NCBI RefSeq assembly: GCF_024345975.1 | Contig: NZ_JAGQCD010000006.1 | Coordinates: 1-64,000 of the forward strand | DNA: 64,000 nucleotides | Direction of reading: 5' to 3' | Source: Cyanobium sp. Cruz-8D1 | GTDB lineage: Bacteria; Cyanobacteriota; Cyanobacteriia; PCC-6307; Cyanobiaceae | Part shown: one piece after another, positions 30,071 through 38,581 of the stretch | How positions within the stretch are numbered: the stretch's first letter is position 1 | Layout of the letters: every line of letters begins with the position of its first letter | Position numbers and translations under genes: made by a program | The notes under the pieces: model-generated | Database searches by the model: none | The model's input: only the letters and a program-made list of their open reading frames with translations | Told to the model about the DNA's origin: nothing

Positions 30071-31636
30071 ATGGCCGCAGGCGATCTGGCCCTGGTGTTG
30101 CATGCCCATCTCCCCTACGTGCGATCGGGAGAACCCGGCTCGCTGGAGGAGGACTGGTACTTCCAGGCGCTGCAGGAATGCTATTTGCCGCTCCTGGCCG
30201 TGCTGGAGCGGGCCGCCGCCGATCCAGAGCAGCGGCCGAAACTCACCCTCGGCCTCTCCCCCACCCTGCTGTCGCTGTTGAGCGACAGGGCCCTGAACGG
30301 CCGTTTCCCAGCCTGGCTGGCCCTGCGCCGCACCCTCCTCGACCAGGCGGATCCGGACCTGGCGCTGCCGGCCCGCCAGCTCCAGGTGACGCTCGCGGCC
30401 ATCGAGGCCCAGTGGCGGGAGCTGGGGTGGAGCCTGCTGCCCGGGTTCCGGCGCCTGCAGGAGCAGGGCGTCCTGGATCTGATCACCTGCGGCGCCACCC
30501 ACGGCTATCTGCCCCTGTTGCGGGAGTCGCCGGAGGCGGTGCGGGCCCAGCTGCTCACCGCCGTGCGGGAGCATCAACGGCTGCTCGGTGTGCGCCCGCT
30601 GGGCATCTGGCTGCCGGAGTGTGCCTATTACGAGGACCTCGATCGGCTGCTGGCGGAGTGCGGCCTGCGCTATTCCCTGCTCGACGGCCACGGCCTGCTC
30701 CATGGTCTGCCCCGTCCCCGCTACGGGGTCTATGCGCCGATCTGTTCCCCGGCGGGGGTGGCCTTCTTCGCCCGCGACAGCGAATCCACCCTGCCGGTCT
30801 GGAGTGCCAGCCAGGGGTATCCCGGCGACGGCGCCTACCGGGAGTTCCACCGCGACCTGGGCTGGGACCTGCCGGAAGCCGCCCTGGAGGCCCAGGACAT
30901 CCACGACCGTCGCCCCCTCGGGCTCAAGCTGCACCGGGTGACGGCTCAGGGCTGTCCCCTGGAGTTGAAGCAGCCCTACGACCCGGAACAGGCAGCCCAG
31001 AAGGTGAAGCAGCACGCGACCGCCTTTCTACGGGGCCGCTCCGAGCAGATCGCCCGCCTGGCCGCCACGATCGAGCCGCCACCGCTGTTGGTGGCGCCCT
31101 TTGACGCCGAACTGTTCGGCCACTGGTGGTTCGAAGGGCCCCAGTTCCTGGCCGAACTGTTCCGCCAGGGCCCCGCGATGGACGTGGGCTTCACCCACCT
31201 GCGCGATGTGCTCAGCCAGAACCGGAACCTGCAGGTCTGCCGGCCGGCCCCCTCCAGCTGGGGCCAGGGGGGCTACCACGACTACTGGCTGAACGACACC
31301 AACGCCTGGGTCGTGGCCGAGTGGCAGCGCGCCTCCCGCGCCATGGTGCAACGGGTCAACCGGGGGGTGGGCAGCACCGACCAGCGCGCCCTGCTCACCC
31401 AGGCGGGGCGTGAACTGCTCCTGGCCCAGAGCTCCGACTGGAGCTTCATCCTGCGGGCAGGCACCACCACCGGCCTGGCCCGCGAGCGGATCCGCCGTCA
31501 CCTCGACCGTTTCTGGCGCCTGATCGATGCCCTCGAGCACGGCACCGACCTGCCCCGGGAATGGCTGGTGGGGGTGCAGCGGGAGGACGGGTTGTTCCCG
31601 CAGCTGAATGCAGCTGACTGGGCGACGCGGGCGTAG
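30071..31636 (+). CDS. GH57 family 1,4-alpha-glucan branching enzyme
   Basis: A 521-residue GH57 enzyme that introduces alpha-1,6 branches into glycogen, or a close relative. The GH57 start GDLALVLHAHLPYVR is complete. The nucleophile is E183 in GIWLPECAYYEDL and the acid/base is D345 in VAPFDAELFGHWWFEG; E183 has the same number as in the Thermococcus enzyme. The C-terminal helical part (about 395-521) with SSDWSFILRAG and DRFWRLIDAL is also typical of branching enzymes of this family. glgA lies elsewhere in the window. No signal peptide, so cytosolic. Confidence 0.9.
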   Translation: MAAGDLALVLHAHLPYVRSGEPGSLEEDWYFQALQECYLPLLAVLERAAADPEQRPKLTLGLSPTLLSLLSDRALNGRFPAWLALRRTLLDQADPDLALPARQLQVTLAAIEAQWRELGWSLLPGFRRLQEQGVLDLITCGATHGYLPLLRESPEAVRAQLLTAVREHQRLLGVRPLGIWLPECAYYEDLDRLLAECGLRYSLLDGHGLLHGLPRPRYGVYAPICSPAGVAFFARDSESTLPVWSASQGYPGDGAYREFHRDLGWDLPEAALEAQDIHDRRPLGLKLHRVTAQGCPLELKQPYDPEQAAQKVKQHATAFLRGRSEQIARLAATIEPPPLLVAPFDAELFGHWWFEGPQFLAELFRQGPAMDVGFTHLRDVLSQNRNLQVCRPAPSSWGQGGYHDYWLNDTNAWVVAEWQRASRAMVQRVNRGVGSTDQRALLTQAGRELLLAQSSDWSFILRAGTTTGLARERIRRHLDRFWRLIDALEHGTDLPREWLVGVQREDGLFPQLNAADWATRA

Positions 31637-31642
31637 GACGAC

Positions 31643-32392
31643 TCAGAGGATCTGATCCAGAAAGCGCCGGGTGCGCTGATGGCTGGGGTTGGTGAAGAAC
31701 AGCTCGGGTTCAGCCTCCTCCACGACTTCGCCGTCGGCCATCAGCACCACCCGATGGGCCACATGGCGGGCGAACTTCACCTCGTGGGTCACTACCACCA
31801 TGGTGATGTCCTCGGCGGCGAGGTTCTGCATCACCTCCAGCACTTCCCGCACCATCTCCGGGTCAAGGGAGCTGGTGGGTTCATCGAACAGCAGGATGCG
31901 GGGCTCCATGCAGAGGGCCCGGGCGATCGCCACCCGCTGCTGCTGGCCGCCCGAGAGCTGGCCGGGATACTTGCCCGCCTGTTCGGCGATGCCCACCCGC
32001 TCCAGCAGGGCCCAGGCCTGCTGCTCCACTTCGGCCTTCGGGCGCTTGCGGACGAGCACCGGCGCCAGGGTGAGGTTGTCGAGCACCGAGAGGTGCGGAA
32101 ACAGGTTGAACTGCTGGAACACCATCCCCACCTCCCTTCGGACGGCGTCGATGTTGCGCAGGTCGTTGGAGAGCACGATGCCGTCGACGGTGATGCTGCC
32201 CTTCTGGAAATCCTCCAGGGCATTGAAGGTGCGGATGAAGGTGCTCTTGCCCGAACCCGAGGGGCCCATGATCACCACCACCTCGCCGCGCCGCACCGTC
32301 AGGCTGGCGCCGCGCAACGCCTGGAATCCGTTGGGGTACCACTTCTCGACGGCCCGCGCCTCGATCATCAGTTCGCTGCTGGGTTGGCTCAT
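31643..32392 (-). CDS. polar amino acid ABC transporter, ATP-binding protein
   Basis: A 249-residue ABC ATPase of the GlnQ/AapP/BgtA group. Walker A is GPSGSGKS (43-50), Q loop VFQQFNLFPHLSVLDN, signature LSGGQQQR (146-153), Walker B ILLFDEP (166-172) and switch histidine in VVVTHEVKFA. The start MSQPSS is the only sensible Met. It is the last gene of a five-gene minus-strand cluster (two binding proteins, two permeases, ATPase), matching the AapJQMP / BztABCD layout used for glutamate, glutamine and related amino acids, and the cyanobacterial NatFGH-BgtA system. Confidence 0.93.
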   Translation of the reverse strand: MSQPSSELMIEARAVEKWYPNGFQALRGASLTVRRGEVVVIMGPSGSGKSTFIRTFNALEDFQKGSITVDGIVLSNDLRNIDAVRREVGMVFQQFNLFPHLSVLDNLTLAPVLVRKRPKAEVEQQAWALLERVGIAEQAGKYPGQLSGGQQQRVAIARALCMEPRILLFDEPTSSLDPEMVREVLEVMQNLAAEDITMVVVTHEVKFARHVAHRVVLMADGEVVEEAEPELFFTNPSHQRTRRFLDQIL

Positions 32393-32433
32393 GGGGCGGG
32401 AAGCGTCAACGGAGCGGGGAAGGGGGAAACAAA

Positions 32434-33645
32434 TCAGGTAGCGCTGGGCACCGCGTGGGGATCGAGGCGCCGCTCCAGGGCCCGGCTGCCCAGTCCGAGG
32501 GCGGCACAGCAGCCCCAGAACAGCACCGCCAGGGTGAGGTACACCTCGCCGTTCCGCCCCAGGAAAGCCGGGTTGGCCATCACGGTGCGGGCCGTGCCGA
32601 GCAGTTCGAGCAATCCGATCAGCGACAGCAGGGTGGTGTCCTGCAGCAGCGAGATGAACTGGCCCACGATCGCCGGCAGGGCCACCCGCAGGGCCTGGGG
32701 CAGCACCACATGCTGAAGGGCCTTCGGATACGACAGCCCCAGGGAGCGGGCGGCTTCCAGCTGGCCCCGGGGCACGGCCGCCAGGCCGGAGCGCACCGCC
32801 TCCGCCAGGTAGGCGGCGGCGAAGAAGGTGAGCACCCAGGCCGCCCGCCAGACCCGCTCGGGCGCCAGGCCACCGGGCAGCAGGAAACCGAGGATGTTCT
32901 GGCCGAGGAACAGCAGGGTGATCAGGGGGGCGCCGCGGATGAACTCGATGTAGAGCACCGAACCCCAGCGCAGCAGCGGCAGGTCGCTGCGGCGCCCCAG
33001 CGCCAGCAGTACCCCGATCGGGAAGCACAGCAGGATCGCGAAGCTGGAGGCCAGCAGGGTGAGCATCAGGCCGCCCCATTCCGACGGGGAGACCGTCACC
33101 AGGCCCAGGCCGCCACTGATCAGCACCATGCCCACCAGGTAGAGCACCGGCCACACCAGGGCCGCCAGCCGTTGGCCTGCGGGCGACAGCCTGGCCCCGT
33201 AGCGACCGGCCAGCCAGCGGCAGAAGACGAGCAGCACGGTGAGCCCCCACCAGCGGCCGGCGATGGCGAGGTTCAGATCCAGGGCCCAGGGCAAAGCCAG
33301 GGCGATCAGGCTGAGCAGCCCCACGGCCAGGCGGTCGTTGCGGGGCCAGAGCACGCCAGTGCGGTCGGGGCGGGGGTGGGCCCTGATCAGGCCCCAGGTG
33401 GCACCGCTGGCTGCGACCAGCAGGGCGGTGAGCAGCCAGAGGCGCCACTGTTGCTCCACCGGGTAGCGGCCCACCGCGAACAGGGTGCTGTTCACCTTCA
33501 CCACGGCCCACTGGGCCTGGGTGAGGACCCAACGCAGACATCCGATGGCGGCCAGGCTGATCAGGCTGATCAACACCAGGCTCAGCGCGGCGTCGGCGCG
33601 GGTGGCGAACAGTTCGGCGCGAAGGCGCCGCAAAAGGGGGTTCAT
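32434..33645 (-). CDS. amino acid ABC transporter permease, AapM/BztC type
   Basis: A 403-residue permease longer than the common five-helix HisM type, as in AapM and BztC, with extra N-terminal helices (about 25-160). The EAA loop is in the block GQLEAARSLGLSYPKALQHV with VVLPQALRVALPAIV after it. YIEFIRGAPLITLLFL precedes it, as in the whole family. The start MNPLLRRLRAELF is preferred over an upstream Met. Two bases separate it from the AapQ-type permease, with which it should form the heterodimeric channel. Confidence 0.92.
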   Translation of the reverse strand: MNPLLRRLRAELFATRADAALSLVLISLISLAAIGCLRWVLTQAQWAVVKVNSTLFAVGRYPVEQQWRLWLLTALLVAASGATWGLIRAHPRPDRTGVLWPRNDRLAVGLLSLIALALPWALDLNLAIAGRWWGLTVLLVFCRWLAGRYGARLSPAGQRLAALVWPVLYLVGMVLISGGLGLVTVSPSEWGGLMLTLLASSFAILLCFPIGVLLALGRRSDLPLLRWGSVLYIEFIRGAPLITLLFLGQNILGFLLPGGLAPERVWRAAWVLTFFAAAYLAEAVRSGLAAVPRGQLEAARSLGLSYPKALQHVVLPQALRVALPAIVGQFISLLQDTTLLSLIGLLELLGTARTVMANPAFLGRNGEVYLTLAVLFWGCCAALGLGSRALERRLDPHAVPSAT

Positions 33646-33646
33646 C

Positions 33647-34684
33647 TCAGCGCTCCCGGATCTGCACAAGGCGGTTCAAACCGTTCATCAGAGCGGAGAT
33701 CAAGAGGTCGAGGGTGAGGTAGGCCGCCAGCAGCACGAGGATCACCTCCACCGCCCGTCCGGTCTGGTTGAGCGTGGTCTCGGCCACGGAATAGAGGTCG
33801 GTGTAGCCCACGGCCACGGCCAGGGAGGAGTTCTTGGCCAGGGAGATGTACTGGGTGTTCAGACCCGGCACGATCACCCGCAGCGACTGCGGCAGCACGA
33901 TGCGGCGCAGGGTGGCGAACCAGCTCAGCCCCAGGGAAGAGGCCGCCTCCCACTGCCCCTTGGGAACGGCGGCGATGCCGCCCCGCACCACCTCGGCGAT
34001 GAAGGCCCCCGAATAAACGATCAGGCCGGTGAGCAGGGCGCCGAATTCGACGCTCAGACGCACCGGTGCCTGCCAGACCCCGTTCACCAGGGTGGGGCCC
34101 ATCCAGCGCAGGCCCTCGCCGAACCCGGCGATGTACAGGCCCGATTTGGCCAGCACCACGCCCGGGAGCTGGATGGCCGCCAGGCCGTTGGGCAGGGTGA
34201 GGAACACCACGAAATACCAGAAGACCAGCTGCAGCAGCAGCGGGATGTTGCGCACCACCTCCACGTAGACCCGGGCCAGGCGCCGCAGCAGGCCGTTGTG
34301 GCTGAAGGAGGCCATCCCCACCAGGGTGCCCAGCAGGGTGGCCCCCACCAGACCCACCAGCACCGCCCGGATCGTGTTGACCAGACCGGCGGCCAGGGCG
34401 CGCCAGTAGGGCAGCTGGGCATTGAAGGGAATCACCGATTCCGAGATGTCGAAGCCGGCGGGCTGCTGCAGCCAGCGCCAGCTCAGCAGCAGCCCGGCCG
34501 CCGTCAGGTTGCGGATCAGATTGCCCAGCAGGAAGGCGATCAGCAGCAGCACCAGCAGACCCACCACGGCCTGCACCACCCAGGGAACGACGCGGCGGTC
34601 GCGCCACCAGGGTGGCTTTGGGGCAGGCAGTTTCGCGGCAGACAGTGGCGATGGGGTCGGGTCGGCGGGGGGGACCGGCGCCAT
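33647..34684 (-). CDS. amino acid ABC transporter permease, AapQ/BztB type
   Basis: A 345-residue permease with a cytosolic N-terminal tail and about eight membrane helices, as in AapQ/BztB. Family blocks are YVEVVRNIPLLLQLVFWYF, IAEVVRGGIAAVPKGQWEAA (EAA loop) and RRIVLPQSLRVIVPGLNTQY. The start ATG overlaps the stop of the binding protein by one base (TGATG), implying translational coupling. It pairs with the AapM-type permease downstream. Confidence 0.93.
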   Translation of the reverse strand: MAPVPPADPTPSPLSAAKLPAPKPPWWRDRRVVPWVVQAVVGLLVLLLIAFLLGNLIRNLTAAGLLLSWRWLQQPAGFDISESVIPFNAQLPYWRALAAGLVNTIRAVLVGLVGATLLGTLVGMASFSHNGLLRRLARVYVEVVRNIPLLLQLVFWYFVVFLTLPNGLAAIQLPGVVLAKSGLYIAGFGEGLRWMGPTLVNGVWQAPVRLSVEFGALLTGLIVYSGAFIAEVVRGGIAAVPKGQWEAASSLGLSWFATLRRIVLPQSLRVIVPGLNTQYISLAKNSSLAVAVGYTDLYSVAETTLNQTGRAVEVILVLLAAYLTLDLLISALMNGLNRLVQIRER

Positions 34685-35745
34685 CAACGGAAGGGCGGGG
34701 AGTAGATCAGCCCGCCATCCTTCCACTGGCGGTTGAGGCCCCGGTCGAGCTTGAGAGCGGAGGCGGGGCCCACATTGCGATCAAAGATCTCGCCGTAGTT
34801 GCCCGCCGCCTTCACCGCCTTGACCACGAAGTCGGGCGGCAGGCCCAGCTGCTTGCCGAAGTCACCTTCAACGCCGAGGAACCGTCTCAGGTCGGCGAGG
34901 TTCTTGTTGGCCTTCGCCTCGGCCAGCTTGGCGTCGACGTTCGCCTGGGTGATGCCGCTCTCCTCGGCCTGCATCAGGCCGTAGACGATCCAGCGCACGG
35001 CATCGGCCCAGGCGGGATCGCCGTTGGTGGTGGCGGGGGTGAGGGGCTCCTTGCTCATCACCACCGGCAGCAGGGTGTGGGCATCGGGGTTGGGGAAGCT
35101 GGTGCGCTTGCCGGCCAGCTGGGAGCGGTCGCTGGTGACGGCGACGCAGCGGTCGCCGAGGTAGGCGGCGAAGGTCTGGTCGCTGGTCTGGAACTTCAGC
35201 GGCGTGTAGGGGATGTTCTGCTCCCGCATCCGGTCGGCCAGGTTGAGCTCGGTGGTGGTGCCGCTCTCGACGCAGATCGGCTTGCCGGCGAGGCCCTTGA
35301 GGTCCTTGATGCCGCTGGCCACGGGCACCAGCACGCCCTGACCGTCATAGAAGGTGGTGGGGGCGAAGCTGAGGCCGTTGCCGCCGGCCGCATCGCGGCT
35401 CAGGGTCATGGTGGTATTGCGCGACAGCAGATCCACCTCGCCGCTGGCCAGGGCGGCGAAGCGTTCACTGGAGTTCAGATCGCGGTACTCCACCTTTTCG
35501 GGATCCCCCAGCACCGCGGCGGCCACCGCCTTGCAGACGTCCACATCAAGGCCCAGGTACTTGCCGTCGGGGCCCACGAAGCTGAAGCCGGGCAGCTTGC
35601 CTTCCACGCCGCAGATCAGCTTGCCCCGCCCCGTGATTGTGGAGAGCTTCTGGCTCTGCACACCGCCATCCTCTCCAGCGCAACCGGCCAGCAGGCCGGC
35701 CGCCAACAGGGACACCCCAAGGGAGCGGGTCCGGTTCCAGAACAT
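34684..35745 (-). CDS. amino acid ABC transporter substrate-binding protein 1 (lipoprotein)
   Basis: A 353-residue periplasmic binding protein of the AapJ/BztA type. The signal ends in a lipobox LLAGC with the lipidated Cys at residue 22. The mature part has RGKLICGVEGKLPGFSF, DGKYLGLDVDVCKAVAAAVL, SGEVDLLSRNTTMTLSRD, GQGVLVPVASGIKDLKG and ICVESGTTTELNLADRM, then a C-terminal NVGPASALKLDRGLNRQW. It directly precedes the permeases, so it is the likely main receptor. A second, related binding protein lies 68 bases upstream. Confidence 0.93.
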   Translation of the reverse strand: MFWNRTRSLGVSLLAAGLLAGCAGEDGGVQSQKLSTITGRGKLICGVEGKLPGFSFVGPDGKYLGLDVDVCKAVAAAVLGDPEKVEYRDLNSSERFAALASGEVDLLSRNTTMTLSRDAAGGNGLSFAPTTFYDGQGVLVPVASGIKDLKGLAGKPICVESGTTTELNLADRMREQNIPYTPLKFQTSDQTFAAYLGDRCVAVTSDRSQLAGKRTSFPNPDAHTLLPVVMSKEPLTPATTNGDPAWADAVRWIVYGLMQAEESGITQANVDAKLAEAKANKNLADLRRFLGVEGDFGKQLGLPPDFVVKAVKAAGNYGEIFDRNVGPASALKLDRGLNRQWKDGGLIYSPPFR

Positions 35746-35813
35746 GCGGGCATCTTGAGGTGGCCGCATTGTTGCAGGTGCGGGCCGGCGCAGGTAGGCC
35801 GCCCGGAACCTCC

Positions 35814-36863
35814 TCAGCGGAAGGGCGGGGCGATGTGCAGGCCGCCGCGGCTCCAGAGCCGGTTAAGGCCCCGCTCGAGGCCCAGGGGCGTGGCTGGGCC
35901 CAAGTGGCGCTCGAACAACTCGCCGTAGTTGCCCACCGCCTTCACCACCTGCAGTGTGAAGTCGGCGGGCAGGCCCAGCTGGCGACCGAAATCCCCCTCG
36001 ATCCCCAGGAAGCGGCGTTGCTCCGCCTGGCTGGTGTCCTTCTTGGCGGCGGCCCGCCGGGCCTCCACGTTGGCCTGGGTGAAGCCGCTCTCCTCCGCCT
36101 GGAGCAGGGTGTGGCTGACCCAGCGCACCGCATCGGCCCAGGCCGGATCCGCCTGCACCGTCACCTTGGCGCTGGGCTCCTTGCTGAGCAGCTCGGGGAG
36201 CAGCCCATGGGCGGCAGGATCCTTGAAGCCGCTGCGCTTGGCCGCCAGCAGGGAGCTGTCGCTGGTGATGGCGGCGCAGCGCCCCTGCTCGTAGGCCGGA
36301 TAGGCCTGCTCGCCCGACTGGAAGCGCAGCGGCTGGTAGGCGACCCCCAGTTCCCGCATGCGATCGGCCAGGTTGAGCTCGGTGTTGGTGCCGCTCTCGA
36401 CGCAGATCGGCTTGCCGGCCAGCTGCCGCAGGCGGCGGATGCCGCTGGCCTTGGGCACCATCACCCCCTGGCCGTCATAGAAGAAAACAGGCCCGAAGCT
36501 GAGGGCATTGCCGCCTGGGGCGTCGCGGCTGAGGGTGTGGGTGGAGCTGATCGAGAGCAGGTCCACCTCGCCACTGCTGAGGGCCACGAAGCGCTCGCCT
36601 GCCGTCACCGGCCGGAACTCCACCTTGGTGGGGTCCCCGAGCACCGCGGCAGCCACCGCCCGGCAGAAGTCGGCGTCGATGCCCACGAAGGCGCCGCCGG
36701 GGCCCACCGTGCTGAATCCAGGAACGGCCCCATCCACGGCGCAGACCAGCCTTCCCCGGTCGCGGATCTTGGCCATGGTGGGGCTGCCGGGGTCCCCGTT
36801 GCCGGCGGCGCAGCCCACCAGGGCACCGACCAGCGCCAGCCCCAGCAGGCCCGCTCTACTCAT
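35814..36863 (-). CDS. amino acid ABC transporter substrate-binding protein 2 (lipoprotein)
   Basis: A 349-residue paralog of the adjacent binding protein, with lipobox LVGC and Cys at residue 18. The same blocks occur with changes: RGRLVCAVDGAVPGFSTVG, SGEVDLLSISSTHTLSRD where copy 1 has LLSRNTTMTLSRD, and ICVESGTNTELNLADRM. The change N-T-T-M to S-S-T-H lies next to the ligand pocket in this family, so the two receptors may bind different amino acids and share one transporter. The start codon overlaps the fasciclin gene stop (ATGA). Confidence 0.92.
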   Translation of the reverse strand: MSRAGLLGLALVGALVGCAAGNGDPGSPTMAKIRDRGRLVCAVDGAVPGFSTVGPGGAFVGIDADFCRAVAAAVLGDPTKVEFRPVTAGERFVALSSGEVDLLSISSTHTLSRDAPGGNALSFGPVFFYDGQGVMVPKASGIRRLRQLAGKPICVESGTNTELNLADRMRELGVAYQPLRFQSGEQAYPAYEQGRCAAITSDSSLLAAKRSGFKDPAAHGLLPELLSKEPSAKVTVQADPAWADAVRWVSHTLLQAEESGFTQANVEARRAAAKKDTSQAEQRRFLGIEGDFGRQLGLPADFTLQVVKAVGNYGELFERHLGPATPLGLERGLNRLWSRGGLHIAPPFR

Positions 36864-37261
36864 CCCGGCAGGATCACCCGGTCGATCACATGCACGATGC
36901 CGTTGTCGCAGACGATGTCGGCGGAAACAACGGTGGCGTTCTTGACCTCAAAGGGTTCCGCCCGGCGGATCGCCACCGGTGCCCCCTCCAGGCTCTCCCA
37001 CTCCGGCTGCTCAATCAGTTGCTCCCGCCGGTAGGCCCCGGAGAGCACATGGAATTTGAGGATCCGGGCCAGCTGGGGCACGTTGTCCACCAGGGTCTGG
37101 ACCGTGCCGGGGGGAAGGGCCGCGAAGGCGTCATCGACCGGGGCGAAGACGGTGAAGGGGCCGGGGCTTTCCAGGGCACCCGTGAGCCCGGCCACCTCGA
37201 CGGCGGTGAGCAGGGTGCCGAAGACGCCGGCGCCCTTGGCGGTCTCGATGATGTTGGCCAT
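36860..37261 (-). CDS. fasciclin-domain protein without signal peptide
   Basis: A 133-residue single FAS1 domain. The H1 block GPFTVFAPVDDAFAALPPGTV, LARILKFHVLSGAYRR (H2 region) and IVCDNGIVHVIDRVILPG are all present, so the domain is complete. FAS1 domains usually act outside the cell in adhesion; this one has no signal peptide or anchor, as in many cyanobacterial short forms, so it is predicted cytosolic. It overlaps the second binding protein gene by four bases and lies nine bases after chpX, so the CO2-uptake operon may run through into the amino-acid transporter genes. Confidence 0.9.
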   Translation of the reverse strand: MANIIETAKGAGVFGTLLTAVEVAGLTGALESPGPFTVFAPVDDAFAALPPGTVQTLVDNVPQLARILKFHVLSGAYRREQLIEQPEWESLEGAPVAIRRAEPFEVKNATVVSADIVCDNGIVHVIDRVILPG

Positions 37262-37270
37262 GGGGATCTC

Positions 37271-38581
37271 CTAGCGGTAGTCCTGGGTCTGGATCTGGCT
37301 CAGGCGCGCCTCAGGCCGCAGAAAGCGGTCCATCTGGGCCTCAAAGAAACGCCTGTTGGCCATCAGGTGCTCGGGATCGGTGTCATCGAGCGGATAGAGC
37401 AGGGCGTCGCGCAGGGCCTGGATCACCGCCGAGGTGACGTTGTACATGGAGCGCTGGAAGGTGATGCCCAGCTGGATCAACTGATCCTCCTCACCCCGCT
37501 TGTGGGTCTTGTACAGATCCACGAGATAGGGGGGCAGGAAATGCAGCATGTCCTGCATCAGCAGGGTGGGAGGGATGCCGGCCGAGCCCACGGGGAACAC
37601 GTCGGCATAAAGGATGCCGTAGTGGAAATCGGCCTGATCGGAGGGCACCTGATAGGCCTGGGCGTTGTAGCTCTTGGTGCCCCGGAAGGGTGCCGTGCGG
37701 TAGAACACCGCCTCCACGTAGGGCAAAGCCGCTTCGTAAAGCCAGGTGAAGCCTTCGCTCTTGGGGATGATCTCGAAACACTCACCCTTGATATACACGT
37801 GGTGATAGATGGGCCGGCCAGCCACCGCGAAGATGCCGTTGACCAGGAAATCCATGGCGGCGGGCACTCCGGAGAAACCTCCCTCGTCGTAGATGTCGCT
37901 CATCTCGAAGAACACCGGCGCCATCACCTCCCAGAAGAGGCCGAGGTTGGCGTAGTAGCTCATCTTCTTCACCTGCTCCATGAACATCTCAGGGAACAGG
38001 CGATAGAGGCCGAGCATCAGAGGATTGCCGCGGAAGTAGGCCTTGATGGCGCGATCGGCGTTGGCCCGGTAAGCGTCACTGTCGAGATAGTCGTAGAAGC
38101 GGCCGCCCATGTCCTGATGCCAGAGCATGGCTTCCATGCACGCCTCGGCGAACTCCATGTTGATCCGGTCGTGCCAGAGGTGATGGAGCAGCTTCGGCAT
38201 CTTGCCGGCCTCCCCATTGGCCATGAACTCCAGCAGTTCGGGGTGGGCCTTCTCGCCACCACGCCAGATCCGCAGCTTCGACTGATCGCCGGCGTAGGAA
38301 TTGGGGAGATCGAGGTACTCCTGACTGATGAAGTACTTGAACGCCGGCAGGGGATCGAGAAACACCTGCTCGGCGATGTAGAGCAGGTCGCGCCAGTAGA
38401 AGTCCATCGGCACGGCATAGGCCTTGTAGATGCCGATGATCTGCATCAGGTTCTCCGGCGTGTCCGGCAGCATCGAGCCGCCGGCCTCCAGCCGGTGGAT
38501 CACATCGGCATAGCGATGGGTGGAGGGCGGGATCAGGGGAGCGGTGACGGGCTCGGGGGCCGTGGCGGTGGGGGGCGTCAT
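37271..38581 (-). CDS. chpX: CO2 hydration protein ChpX (CupB/CupA family)
   Basis: A 436-residue membrane-associated subunit that converts CO2 to bicarbonate on specialised NDH-1 complexes. Conserved blocks include YADVIHRLEAGGSMLPDTPE, DQSKLRIWRGGEKAHPELLE and LLHHLWHDRINMEFAEAC. H134 and R139 in that last block have the His/Arg spacing that I recall for the zinc ligands in the CupA structure. The pairing with ndhD and ndhF directly upstream (four-base overlap with ndhD) fixes the role. In alpha-cyanobacteria the constitutive CupB type is the usual form; sequence alone does not let me separate CupA from CupB. Confidence 0.93.
   Translation of the reverse strand: MTPPTATAPEPVTAPLIPPSTHRYADVIHRLEAGGSMLPDTPENLMQIIGIYKAYAVPMDFYWRDLLYIAEQVFLDPLPAFKYFISQEYLDLPNSYAGDQSKLRIWRGGEKAHPELLEFMANGEAGKMPKLLHHLWHDRINMEFAEACMEAMLWHQDMGGRFYDYLDSDAYRANADRAIKAYFRGNPLMLGLYRLFPEMFMEQVKKMSYYANLGLFWEVMAPVFFEMSDIYDEGGFSGVPAAMDFLVNGIFAVAGRPIYHHVYIKGECFEIIPKSEGFTWLYEAALPYVEAVFYRTAPFRGTKSYNAQAYQVPSDQADFHYGILYADVFPVGSAGIPPTLLMQDMLHFLPPYLVDLYKTHKRGEEDQLIQLGITFQRSMYNVTSAVIQALRDALLYPLDDTDPEHLMANRRFFEAQMDRFLRPEARLSQIQTQDYR

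Noticed and set aside
34684-36863. The two binding protein genes as an assembly duplication
   Set aside because: They differ throughout the protein and in the lipobox, so they are true diverged paralogs.
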